IMG/VR virus record: IMGVR_UViG_3300000239_000014 | Coordinates: 1-29,371 of that record | DNA: 29,371 bases | Source of the DNA: a virus | Direction: 5' to 3' (one strand) | Shown: piece after piece, positions 23,180 through 29,371 of the stretch | Layout of the letters: each line of letters opens with the position of its first letter | How positions within the stretch are numbered: the stretch's first letter is position 1 | Program-made: the position numbers and the translations under genes | Notes under the pieces: generated by a model | What the model was told of the DNA's origin: nothing | The model's database searches: none | The model's input: the letters and a program-made list of their open reading frames with translations, nothing else

Positions 23180-23236
23180 AGGCAGTCACTATTTATCTCG
23201 CGATACAGCTCATTGCTTTTTTTTATTATTATATAC

Positions 23237-23270
23237 AAAAAAATACCCCAGGATTTTACTCCCAGGGTAT
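23237..23270 (-). terminator. Terminator of the 23280-23785 unit
   Basis: Leftward, ATACCC (23270-23265) pairs with GGGTAT (23248-23243), with extra GG/CC pairs inside, and is followed by TTTTTTTG. It begins ten bases after the stop of the membrane protein gene. Confidence 0.6.
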
Positions 23271-23279
23271 CTTTGGTTA

Positions 23280-23513
23280 CTATCTGATAAATTCAGAATA
23301 GACATCATTTCTTATTCTCTGGACGTCGTCGTTAGTTACGCAGTGACTTTCAACAATCTCATGAACTCTATTTTCCAAGACTTCAACCCTCTCGTCCCAG
23401 TCCTTAGCATACTTCATACCTTTATTGTAACCATTGCTATATTCCGCACTTATGGCCTGTACTATATTCATTAGTACACTAAGTATCAAAGCCATTATTA
23501 TTATTTCATTCAT
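23280..23513 (-). CDS. 77-aa single-pass membrane protein
   Basis: Residues 4-22 form one hydrophobic helix (IIIMALILSVLMNIVQAIS), followed by a hydrophilic, charged, coiled-coil-like domain (KDWDERVEVLENRVHEIVESH). The form fits a small anchor such as an inner-membrane spanin-like protein, but no Rz1-type partner is seen, so this stays open. AAAGGA within GAAAGGAAATACA precedes the ATG. It is the second gene of a two-gene leftward unit with its own terminator. Confidence 0.55.
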   Translation of the reverse strand: MNEIIIMALILSVLMNIVQAISAEYSNGYNKGMKYAKDWDERVEVLENRVHEIVESHCVTNDDVQRIRNDVYSEFIR

Positions 23514-23533
23514 TGTATTTCCTTTCGTTGTGA

Positions 23534-23551
23534 CGGGAGCCGAAGCCCCCG
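23534..23551. promoter_or_regulatory. C(UUCG)G hairpin between two genes
   Basis: On the minus strand GC-UUCG-GC with a seven-pair stem (one A-C mismatch) forms an ultra-stable hairpin just after the stop at 23561 and about 20 bases before the next ATG at 23513. It lacks a T tract, so it may protect or process the message rather than terminate it. It is markedly GC-rich for this genome. Confidence 0.45.
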
Positions 23552-23560
23552 CCGTTATTG

Positions 23561-23785
23561 TTATTTAGATTCTCTCCAACCCTGTACTCTTTTGCCGTAG
23601 TGGGAGTTAGATTTTACAATCTCAAGTACTAAGTTGCCATCATCCGTATATGATGTCTCGTATATTTCATAGTAATCATCATCATTGTACTGGGCTAAGG
23701 TTCTGATTATGATACGCTTCTCTGTATCAATCTCGGGCCTATTCTCTGCTATGCGTACTATATCATCTATACTATTTGTTTCCAT
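23561..23785 (-). CDS. Hypothetical 74-aa protein
   Basis: I place the start at ATG 23785 because AAAGGACATACA lies directly upstream, the same leader word as in two neighbouring genes; a frame extension to 23842 would bury this site. The product has an acidic helix start (SIDDIVRIAENRPE), strands (KRIIIRTLAQY; NLVLEIVKS) and a basic end (GKRVQGWRESK). No family recognised. It is first in a leftward unit driven by the promoter at 23827-23855. Confidence 0.5.
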   Translation of the reverse strand: METNSIDDIVRIAENRPEIDTEKRIIIRTLAQYNDDDYYEIYETSYTDDGNLVLEIVKSNSHYGKRVQGWRESK

Positions 23786-23826
23786 TGTATGTCCTTTCAT
23801 TGTTATGTTTATTTCTGTCATGATAG

Positions 23827-23855
23827 ATATTAGGGGAGCCAATATTAAGAGTCAA
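23827..23855 (-). promoter_or_regulatory. Promoter, TTGACT-17-TAATAT
   Basis: Leftward TTGACT (23855-23850), 17 bases, TAATAT (23832-23827); transcription would start near 23820 and give a 35-base leader before ATG 23785. Confidence 0.55.
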
Positions 23856-24358
23856 GTAAATAATGCAAATAAATAAAAATAAATAGCGACGGAGAATATA
23901 CAATATTTAACGAAGGTTATCAGAAAACCAAATTTTCAACCTTTTTTTGGAATTTCCAATTAGGAATACCCCCGCCGGCTTTTTAAAACACAAAAGGGAC
24001 ACACAAAAACCTGCTATTTTTCAACCAAGTAGCAAATTTCGGGGTTATAATGGTATATAATATAAATTTCGGGGCTTTCAAAAATTTTGCGATTTGTTTT
24101 TTAGGAACACCCTCTCCGAGCATCGAACATTATTTTAAATTAAGATTTAATAATTTAAGCATTTATTGAACATCGAACATTAGTGTTTTTTTTCGTCCTT
24201 CGGACTGTTAAAGTTAGTCTGTTTGCTTTACTTGAGTCAATATATTTCTTTATTGTTAACCCTTTTTTGTATTTGTAGCCAAATATAGAATATGGAGTAC
24301 TAAGAACATTGAGTTATTGACGTGTCGTGCGTTTTTTTAAAGAAAAGTAATATTTTAT
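23856..24358. other. 500-base noncoding region with direct repeats, origin candidate
   Basis: No credible gene is seen. AAATTTCGGGG occurs at 24034-24044 and again at 24064-24074, 30 bases apart, and CATCGAACATTA at 24121-24132 and 24171-24182, 50 bases apart. The 38 bases between the latter are nearly all A and T. There are also TATAAT-like words near 24046-24062 and a short GTCC/GGAC hairpin near 24195-24205. Repeats beside a very AT-rich tract in the gap between divergent units is the layout of many phage origins or regulatory hubs. Confidence 0.4.
24211..24240 (-). promoter_or_regulatory. Possible leftward promoter, TTGACT-18-TAACTT
   Basis: TTGACT (24240-24235), 18 bases, TAACTT (24216-24211), leftward. 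No gene follows for over 400 bases, so it would make an untranslated RNA across the repeat region, for example a replication primer. Confidence 0.3.
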
Positions 24359-24388
24359 TTGACTTGTGTAGTAGTTTTTATGTAATTT
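24359..24388 (+). promoter_or_regulatory. Promoter of the rightward packaging unit, TTGACT-18-TAATTT
   Basis: TTGACT (24359-24364), an 18-base spacer ending in TATG, and TAATTT (24383-24388) precede the first rightward gene by 30 bases, with GGGAG as ribosome binding site. The form equals the two leaderless promoters except for the leader. Confidence 0.6.
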
Positions 24389-24417
24389 GCATACACAATT
24401 AACAATATGGGAGTATT

Positions 24418-24726
24418 ATGAAAGAAAAAACAATGGGATTACACATAGGTGGTCATGATTATAGTATATTAGAGCTATCATTAGAACATGAGGACAGTAG
24501 TAAAGAATTATACGGAAGACACCTAGTAAAAGAGAATTTAATACTTATTAACAAAGATATCCATGATTCAAGAAAGAAAGAGACATTGATGCATGAGATA
24601 TTACACGCATTGTTCTATAATTATGGCTTAGAGCACGATGAGAGTAAAATAGATGCAATCTCTAATGGATTGTTTCAACTGGGAGTAGCAGAGTTCTTAT
24701 GGAAGAAATCACAAAAAAAATCATAA
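24418..24726 (+). CDS. Zincin-like metallopeptidase (HExxH), ImmA/IrrE-like
   Basis: The 102-residue protein contains LMHEILHALFYNYG (57-70) with the zinc motif HEILH (59-63), preceded by strand LILINKDIH and followed by ESKIDAISNGLFQLG, where Glu75 or Asp80 may be the third ligand. This compact layout is typical of the ImmA/IrrE and related phage zincins, which cleave repressors or regulators. GGGAG lies before the ATG, and it is the first gene of the rightward unit. No partner repressor is recognised, so the target is unknown; processing of a phage or host protein is inferred. Confidence 0.7.
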   Translation: MKEKTMGLHIGGHDYSILELSLEHEDSSKELYGRHLVKENLILINKDIHDSRKKETLMHEILHALFYNYGLEHDESKIDAISNGLFQLGVAEFLWKKSQKKS

Positions 24727-24857
24727 AAGCAAAAAATGAGAAGAATTATAGTCTAGTTCAGAAATTACAGCAAGAAGTAGATATATTAAGACGATTAGAA
24801 GATAAACCCGATATGGAGGATTTTCCAAAACATGGAACAAAAAAAGACAACAGCTGA
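24699..24857 (+). CDS. 52-aa coiled-coil mini-protein
   Basis: A 52-codon frame overlaps the peptidase gene by 28 bases and the next gene by 26, filling the gap between them. The product is highly charged and heptad-like (KNEKNYSLVQKLQQEVDILRRLEDKPD). GGAG at 24816-24819 inside it serves the next gene. Coupling and composition favour a real gene. Confidence 0.5.
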   Translation: MEEITKKIIKAKNEKNYSLVQKLQQEVDILRRLEDKPDMEDFPKHGTKKDNS

Positions 24858-25191
24858 GAATGTAGTATTACATATAAAAGATAACTTTCCTGAAACAGAA
24901 CAAGAATTTCAAAAGATACTTAATACTATGTATATGACATTTTGTAAAAAACAATTTGACTACGGTCCTGGCAATATTGCTATGGGAACTCAATTAAAAT
25001 CAGAGGAAGAAGTCAATATAGCCTTATTAGGTATTATAGTAAGGTTGAATGATAAGATAAACCGACTAGTTAACCTATCAACTAAACATAACTTCAAGGC
25101 ACAGAATGAGCCTATAGAAGACGCGTTTTTAGATACTGCTGTATATGCAGTGATGGCGTTAATAGTCAAAAACCAGAAATGGGGTAAATAA
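24832..25191 (+). CDS. DUF1599-like protein (nucleotide-modification-associated type)
   Basis: The 119-residue protein has TFCKKQFDYGPGNI (about 32-45), GIIVRLNDKINRLVNL (about 66-81), and EPIEDAFLDTAVYAVMAL (about 96-113). The order K..DYG, R-x2-DKI-x-R, and E-D-x3-D-x3-Y matches DUF1599, named nucleotide-modification-associated domain 1, an all-alpha family found in phages and tied by gene context to nucleotide metabolism. The Glu and Asp residues could bind metal and a nucleotide, as in MazG-like enzymes, an alternative family. GGAG precedes the ATG. No other base-modification gene is obvious here. Confidence 0.6.
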   Translation: MEQKKTTAENVVLHIKDNFPETEQEFQKILNTMYMTFCKKQFDYGPGNIAMGTQLKSEEEVNIALLGIIVRLNDKINRLVNLSTKHNFKAQNEPIEDAFLDTAVYAVMALIVKNQKWGK

Positions 25192-25325
25192 TGGCAAAAG
25201 CTAAGAAAAGTAACACAAAGACTACAAAAAGAACATACGCGAAAAAATCGTTGTCTTTTTGGGATAGAGTAGCAAGAGGGGTCGGACGACTGTTTTCTAC
25301 TGCATTTCCCAAGAGAGGTAGATAG
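25191..25325 (+). CDS. 44-aa basic amphipathic mini-protein
   Basis: The frame shares one base with the preceding stop (TAATG) and with the next GTG start (TAGTG). The N-terminal half is a Lys-rich hydrophilic tail (AKAKKSNTKTTKRTYAKKS) and the C-terminal half an amphipathic segment (LSFWDRVARGVGRLFSTAF) ending PKRGR. It could bind DNA, RNA or anionic membrane. The tight coupling on both sides makes it a likely gene despite its length. Confidence 0.6.
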   Translation: MAKAKKSNTKTTKRTYAKKSLSFWDRVARGVGRLFSTAFPKRGR

Positions 25326-26053
25326 TGTCAATAAATAGATGGACAGAAGATGAACTTGAAATTTTAGATAAATATTCAAGAACAAATAAGTCTGCTTTTG
25401 AATTATATCAAATGATTAGAATTGCGGGATATAATAGAACATACAAAGCAGTTACTAGAAAAATAGAAGCTTTAGGATTAAGAAAGCCTGAAAGATATTC
25501 TACTGGACATGATATGACTATTGGTTATTTAGATATTGAATCAACAGGTTTTAGTGCTAATATTGATATAATGTTGTCTTGGTGTATAAAAGGTAGAAGT
25601 AATAAGAAGGTAGAAGGTGCTTGGATAACAAGAGAAGAGCTTATGTCCAAAAATCAAGATGCTAGAATATTAGAGCTATTAGTAGATGAAATGAATAAGT
25701 ATGATGTTATATATACTTACTATGGAACACACTTTGATATTCCGTTCATTAGGACTAGAGCTTTACACCACGGAACATTTTTTCCGTTACACAACCAAAA
25801 ATCTCATAAAGACTTGTATTATCCTGTAAAATCAAAGTTAAAGCTTCATAGCTCGTCATTAATGGCAGCAACTGAATTCTTTGATATAAAGGGAAAAACA
25901 AGGGTTGAGCCTAAATATTGGGCACAAGCTAGATGGGGAGACGAGAAGTCTATAAAAAAGATATATGAACACAATGTGGCTGATGTAGTAATTCTAGAAA
26001 AATTACATAGAAGACTAGAAGAATACATCAACCCTACAGTTAACCCGCTATAA
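25325..26053 (+). CDS. DEDD 3'-5' exonuclease (RNase_H_2/YprB-like) with N-terminal HTH
   Basis: The 242-residue protein starts at GTG. Residues 5-50 (RWTEDELEILDKY ... YKAVTRKIEALGL) look like a Myb/SANT-type helix-turn-helix. Residues 66-240 form a DEDD exonuclease: TIGYLDIESTGF with Asp70 and Glu72, TYYGTHFDIPFIR with Asp138, and IYEHNVADVVILEKL with Asp220 and the catalytic Tyr/His region before it. The family is that of RNase H-fold exonucleases like YprB, distinct from polymerase proofreading domains. The HTH could guide it to DNA. It would process ends or trim nucleic acid in phage DNA metabolism; specificity is unknown. Confidence 0.75.
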   Translation: MSINRWTEDELEILDKYSRTNKSAFELYQMIRIAGYNRTYKAVTRKIEALGLRKPERYSTGHDMTIGYLDIESTGFSANIDIMLSWCIKGRSNKKVEGAWITREELMSKNQDARILELLVDEMNKYDVIYTYYGTHFDIPFIRTRALHHGTFFPLHNQKSHKDLYYPVKSKLKLHSSSLMAATEFFDIKGKTRVEPKYWAQARWGDEKSIKKIYEHNVADVVILEKLHRRLEEYINPTVNPL

Positions 26054-26064
26054 TAGGAGACGAA

Positions 26065-26298
26065 ATGGCTGAAAAAGAACAAATGATGAAAATCATGCAT
26101 AATGAAAAAGAATATGAGTTTTTACATTCTGAACTATCAGATGAAGCAAAAGCTCAGTTTTTAAGAGCGAATCAACTTGGAGCAGCTTGCCAACAAGCAG
26201 AGCAAGACTTAATGGAGAAACGCTTTCTTTTGAATAACTATATAAACTTCGTTGTTGATGAACTTAACAAAGATGTTGACGACAAAGAGGAAAAATAG
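26065..26298 (+). CDS. 77-aa hypothetical, common pre-terminase type
   Basis: The product opens with a beta hairpin-like piece (MKIMHNEKEYEFLHSELSDEAKAQF) and goes on as a helical, Gln/Glu-rich coiled coil with a charged end. Short proteins of this form (strand, E-x-LSDEAKA, coiled coil) are frequent in marine phages, though I cannot state a function. GGAGACGAA precedes the ATG. The terS gene follows eight bases later. Confidence 0.6.
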   Translation: MAEKEQMMKIMHNEKEYEFLHSELSDEAKAQFLRANQLGAACQQAEQDLMEKRFLLNNYINFVVDELNKDVDDKEEK

Positions 26299-26305
26299 TT
26301 AACTT

Positions 26306-27070
26306 ATGAAAACAAGAACAGTAAACGGCGACACTAAATACTTATTTGATAACGTAGAAGAGTTTGCAGAATATAACCCTTCCGTCTCTCTTTGTGAAGA
26401 CTGGAGACATGCTTCTGTAGATGATTGGATTGTGTCAGATGATGGGCAGGTTTGTCAAGTACTGTATGTCGGGATATTAAAAAGACCCGACAGAAAAAAA
26501 GAGACTACATTTATTAGAACTATAATAGGTTCTTTTGTTTGTGGTCCAAACGTTACTATGACGGGAGAAATGCGTACTAATATGCATACATTTGCAACAG
26601 ATGGCAAATCTCCCTCAGTACGTAAGAAAGAAAGAGTAAAAGCAACAGAAAAAGAATTTTTATTTGCTAAATATGTAGCAAAGGGAGATGATGTTGTAGA
26701 TGCTTATATGACTGCTTTTCCTAGTAAAAAGAAATCATATGCAGCTTCTCAAGCAAAACTGTTGCTAAAAACCGATAGGGTGAAAAACTTGATTAGAGAA
26801 GAAGTAGATAAGCATTTAAACGAAGCAGAGATTACGCCTAAGTATCTTTTAGAAGAAATGAGAAACGTAATAGATAAATCTGAGTCTAGCGATAGAGATA
26901 AGATTACAGCACTAACAACATTAATGAAAATATCCGGAATGATGGATACTGAGAAAAAATCAGAATCTGTTACATTATTCCAAGGATTTTCCAAGGAGCA
27001 ACTAAATGCAATTCAAGAATCCAAATACGAAAAATTGGCTGAAGTTAAAGCAGATATCGAAGAAAAATAG
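26306..27070 (+). CDS. terS: Terminase small subunit
   Basis: The 254-residue protein has an extra N-terminal domain (about 1-105) with beta-rich, Trp-containing sequence, then the recognisable terminase part: KATEKEFLFAKYVAKGDDVVDAYMTAFP (about 113-140), SYAASQAKLLLKTDRVKNLI (about 145-165), and EITPKYLLEEMRNVIDKSESSDRDKITALTTLMKISGMM. This matches the Terminase_2-type small subunit with its N-terminal HTH, which binds the packaging site and feeds DNA to TerL. Usual length is 130-180, so the N-terminal 105 residues are an extension. TerL is encoded 530 bases on. Confidence 0.72.
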   Translation: MKTRTVNGDTKYLFDNVEEFAEYNPSVSLCEDWRHASVDDWIVSDDGQVCQVLYVGILKRPDRKKETTFIRTIIGSFVCGPNVTMTGEMRTNMHTFATDGKSPSVRKKERVKATEKEFLFAKYVAKGDDVVDAYMTAFPSKKKSYAASQAKLLLKTDRVKNLIREEVDKHLNEAEITPKYLLEEMRNVIDKSESSDRDKITALTTLMKISGMMDTEKKSESVTLFQGFSKEQLNAIQESKYEKLAEVKADIEEK

Positions 27071-27233
27071 ATGTCATATATGTCACTATCATCTTAAAAA
27101 GACTGGTGTTTATATATGGGATGCTCGTAAAAAAGATTGTAGCGGTATTAAATGTTTTAACTGTTTAACCATCTATTCTCCAAAATTTTTAATTATGGAG
27201 ATGGGAATACCTAATACGGTAGGGTATTCTTGA
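27006..27233 (+). CDS. 75-aa zinc-finger protein overlapping terS
   Basis: The ATG at 27006 lies 65 bases inside terS in another frame and has a good ribosome binding site, AAGGAG with eight bases between. The first 20 residues are basic; then CHIC (23-26) and CFNC form a zinc-ribbon pair around VYIWDARKKDCSGIK. The stop overlaps the next ATG (TGATG). A packaging or DNA-binding role is possible from location only. Confidence 0.6.
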   Translation: MQFKNPNTKNWLKLKQISKKNRCHICHYHLKKTGVYIWDARKKDCSGIKCFNCLTIYSPKFLIMEMGIPNTVGYS

Positions 27234-27628
27234 TGAGGTTGGCTGTATATGGAACACTTAGAAGAGGATATCCCGATACTGGTAAAGTAGAAGGATTTAG
27301 TTTAGTTTTTCCCGGAACACAATCTTTTCCAGCTGTTATTAAAAATGAAAAAGGAAAGGGTGCTGTAGTTGAGTTAGTAGATGTTACATTAGAAGACCTT
27401 AATATGTACGATGAATATGAAGGTGTAGCAAATGGGCTATATATAAGAACAACAGCTCCTATTAATATGGATGACGGAAAAACAGAGAAAGCTTGGATAT
27501 ACGTAGCTGGTCCACAACTTTGGGCAAGTTCTAGTTCCTTTACAGAAGTTCCTGATGGTGATTGGCACTCAATAAAAACATTACAAATGTTAGATAGGGT
27601 TTATGAAAAAGAATTCCAAGAAGCCTGA
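27233..27628 (+). CDS. Gamma-glutamylcyclotransferase-like (AIG2/BtrG fold) protein
   Basis: The 131-residue protein begins RLAVYGTLRRG, the substrate-loop signature YGTLRxG of the GGCT/AIG2 fold, and has the catalytic-Glu region NMYDEYEGV (57-65, Glu63 most likely). Family enzymes release pyroglutamate from gamma-glutamyl amines or finish aminoglycoside side chains (BtrG). A TTG one codon earlier is a possible start, but ATG 27233 overlaps the previous stop. It overlaps TerL by 26 bases. Although 6 kb from the amidoligase and amidotransferase, it would complement them by trimming gamma-glutamyl groups. Confidence 0.8.
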   Translation: MRLAVYGTLRRGYPDTGKVEGFSLVFPGTQSFPAVIKNEKGKGAVVELVDVTLEDLNMYDEYEGVANGLYIRTTAPINMDDGKTEKAWIYVAGPQLWASSSSFTEVPDGDWHSIKTLQMLDRVYEKEFQEA

Positions 27629-29189
27629 ATTATTTAATATAGTTCCACCAGACTTGTCACAAAAAGAACAAGCCTTAGAACTAGCTAGGAAAGACATTAT
27701 AACCTTTGGTCAAATGTTTTTGCCTGAAGATTTTATGAAATCTACTCCAGCTCCTTATCAATACGAGTTAAGCGACTTGTTGTTAGGAGATGAAAAAAGA
27801 GCTTGCATTATATTACCTCGTGGTCATGCAAAGTCTACATTAGCAAAAACAGCGTTATTATATCAATTATACTTTTCTCCTCCAGAAAAGAAACAATTTA
27901 TTGCTTGGGTGTCTGAAGAGCAGTCTCAGGCAATTGACCATATTAAATACATTCAAAACCACATAGATGTTAACCCTGCCTTACAATATTACTTCGGAGA
28001 TTTAAAAGGTAGTAAATGGACAGAAAAAGAGTTTACTACTGCTAGAGGAGATAGGATTATCGCTAAAGGTACAAGTCAACGTTTACGTGGTCGTTCTCAG
28101 TTAGGCTTAAGATATACTAATATTATACTTGATGACTTCGAATCAGAATTAAATACTAAAACACCGGATAGAAGAAGGGAGATTAAAGAATGGGTAATGT
28201 CTACGGTAGAGCCCGCATTAGAAAACTCAAAAGAACAAGAAGGGTCAATATGGCTTATTGGTACAATAGTCCATTATGACTCTTTTCTTCAAGGCGTATA
28301 TGACGGATATCTAGATGCCGAAAAAGAAGGAAGGAAATCTGCTTGGAATGTATTATATAAAAAAGCTATGGTTGACGGAGTTCCTTTATGGCCAAATTAC
28401 TTTACAAAGAAAAAATTAGACGACATTAAGTCAAGGTTCTCAGAAATGGGATTAACTCACAAGTTTGCTCAAGAGTACATGAATGAGGCTAGAGATTTAG
28501 AAACTGCTAAATTTAAAATTGATAGAATAAATAGGTATAGAGGGCATATAGAGGAAAGAGGAGGATTTAATTATATGATGATTGATGAATCTGCTATTCC
28601 TGTAAATGTATATATGGGAGTTGACTTAGCTTACGAAACAAATGCTAGAAGTGACTTTCAAGTTATAGTTACAATTGCAATAGATAGTGATAGAAACATA
28701 TATTTAGTTGATTATTATAGAGAGCACTCTCCTCTATATGACATGCCTAGAGAAATTATAGATATCGCAAGAAAGTATCACCCAGTAAGAAGGGTTAATG
28801 TAGAGAAAGTTGGGGCTCAAGGTATTATTAAAGACCATGTTAATAAATTAGCTGGTAGTGATAGAAAATTAGCTCCGGGGCTATCACAAGGAATTAGACC
28901 TCCAGGAGGTATCAAAAAAGAAGATAGGCTTGAAGCACTGTTATGTCCTATAGTTAATAGAAGAAAACTTTTTATAAAAAAAGAACATGATGCTATTGTC
29001 GACGAGATGTTTGAATTTCCAAAGGGAAGAAACGACGACCTTCTTGATGGTCTATGGTATGCTGTAACGACAGCAAAGCCTCCAAAGAGTTCTGCTATAG
29101 ATATTAACAAGTTAGGTGAAAGACTAGAAAAAAGAGAGAGTAATCTAGCTAATAGAACTATTAATTGGATAACTGGACAAAAAGTTTAA
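27603..29189 (+). CDS. terL: Terminase large subunit
   Basis: The 528-residue packaging motor has Walker A LPRGHAKST (71-79), Walker B NIILDDFE (173-180), the coupling region SIWLIGTIVHYDS (about 222-234), and a C-terminal RNase H-like nuclease starting VYMGVDLAYET with catalytic Asp, and ending with DDLLDGLWYA. The xAK[ST] form of Walker A is usual in T7-like terminases. It cuts concatemers and drives DNA into the prohead with TerS upstream and the portal downstream. A strong hairpin begins at its stop codon. Confidence 0.92.
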   Translation: MKKNSKKPELFNIVPPDLSQKEQALELARKDIITFGQMFLPEDFMKSTPAPYQYELSDLLLGDEKRACIILPRGHAKSTLAKTALLYQLYFSPPEKKQFIAWVSEEQSQAIDHIKYIQNHIDVNPALQYYFGDLKGSKWTEKEFTTARGDRIIAKGTSQRLRGRSQLGLRYTNIILDDFESELNTKTPDRRREIKEWVMSTVEPALENSKEQEGSIWLIGTIVHYDSFLQGVYDGYLDAEKEGRKSAWNVLYKKAMVDGVPLWPNYFTKKKLDDIKSRFSEMGLTHKFAQEYMNEARDLETAKFKIDRINRYRGHIEERGGFNYMMIDESAIPVNVYMGVDLAYETNARSDFQVIVTIAIDSDRNIYLVDYYREHSPLYDMPREIIDIARKYHPVRRVNVEKVGAQGIIKDHVNKLAGSDRKLAPGLSQGIRPPGGIKKEDRLEALLCPIVNRRKLFIKKEHDAIVDEMFEFPKGRNDDLLDGLWYAVTTAKPPKSSAIDINKLGERLEKRESNLANRTINWITGQKV

Positions 29190-29217
29190 ATATCTCTTGA
29201 CTAAAGAAGAGATATTT
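29188..29217 (+). terminator. Strong hairpin/terminator after terL
   Basis: AAATATCTCTT (29188-29198) pairs perfectly over 11 bases with AAGAGATATTT (29207-29217), then ATTTATTTTTT follows. The stem takes in the last base or two of the terL stop codon. It should end or attenuate transcription of the packaging unit before the portal gene. Confidence 0.65.
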
Positions 29218-29251
29218 ATTTATTTTTTAAGTAAAACTAATTTAGGATTTT

Positions 29252-29371
29252 ATGGCAGAATACGACGAAAATAAAAGTAAACCTCAAATTTCCAGAGAAT
29301 TATTTAGAAGATGGAGAGACGCTAGGCAGCAATGGGACGCCGAAGCTAGAAATGCGGTAGACTTTACACTT
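29252..29371 (+). CDS. Portal-like protein, N-terminal fragment
   Basis: Forty codons from ATG 29252 run to the window edge; AGGA lies before the start. The sequence ISRELFRRWRDARQQWDAEA and NAVDFTL has the W-x3-R...W-x-E-x5-N-x-DF rhythm found at the start of podovirus and related portal proteins. Position just after terL supports this. The rest lies outside the window. Confidence 0.65.
   Translation, partial: MAEYDENKSKPQISRELFRRWRDARQQWDAEARNAVDFTL

Noticed and set aside
23786-23842. N-terminal extension of the 23561 gene
   Set aside because: It would place a good ribosome binding site (AAAGGACATACA) inside the coding part, and the same leader word sits at true starts nearby.
27050-27075. 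Programmed frameshift fusing terS to the zinc-finger protein
   Set aside because: A run of A precedes the terS stop, but the second frame is +1, no slippery pattern fits, and the downstream gene has its own AAGGAG and ATG.
1-29371. CRISPR array, insertion sequence, integrase or rRNA
   Set aside because: No regularly spaced repeats, transposase or integrase motifs or rRNA segments were seen.

Overview
The window is a piece of a tailed double-stranded DNA phage genome (Caudoviricetes). It is AT-rich, densely packed, mostly without intergenic space, and carries the large terminase subunit, the start of a portal-like gene, a DnaB-type helicase and a recombination set. A glycosidase-like virion gene followed by a 1572-residue structural-type protein suggests a podovirus-like particle with internal virion proteins. 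The host is not named by anything in the sequence; the style (AT-rich, many tiny genes, phage GroES) fits phages of marine bacteria, but that is inference.

Layout. (1) 1-10479, rightward: late virion-type genes, interrupted by a GAMT/RMT2-like methyltransferase, then a lysozyme-like protein, several unrecognised virion-type proteins, the 1572-aa protein and a protein with a possible ADP-ribosyltransferase fold. (2) 10476-17064, leftward and converging on region 1 with overlapping stop codons: DnaB helicase, Holliday-junction-resolvase-like nuclease, a second PD-(D/E)XK-like protein, an SSB-like protein, a Rad52-type annealing protein, a RecB/Cas4-like nuclease with Fe-S cysteines, a ribbon-helix-helix protein, GroES and many mini-genes. 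(3) 17061-22423, leftward: small unknown genes, a structured 118-nt element behind its own promoter, then a zinc-ribbon amidoligase directly joined to a class II glutamine amidotransferase, then more mini-genes. (4) 22424-24417: a control region with a lone rightward gene between strong palindromes, two small leftward genes, and about 630 noncoding bases with direct repeats that could be an origin. (5) 24359-29371, rightward: promoter, zincin-like peptidase, DUF1599-like protein, basic mini-protein, DEDD exonuclease, TerS, zinc-finger protein, gamma-glutamylcyclotransferase-like protein, TerL and the start of a portal gene.

The most interesting system is the combination of amidoligase, class II glutamine amidotransferase and gamma-glutamylcyclotransferase-like (AIG2/BtrG fold) enzymes in one phage. 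In family terms these are an ATP-dependent amide-bond former, a source of ammonia from glutamine, and a remover of gamma-glutamyl groups; together they could build and trim an amide or peptide-like modification. A second strong signal is the apparent complete absence of GATC from 29.4 kb. I also see a recurrent promoter form, TTGACT-N18-TAWWTT, which in two cases ends five bases before an ATG, implying leaderless messages.
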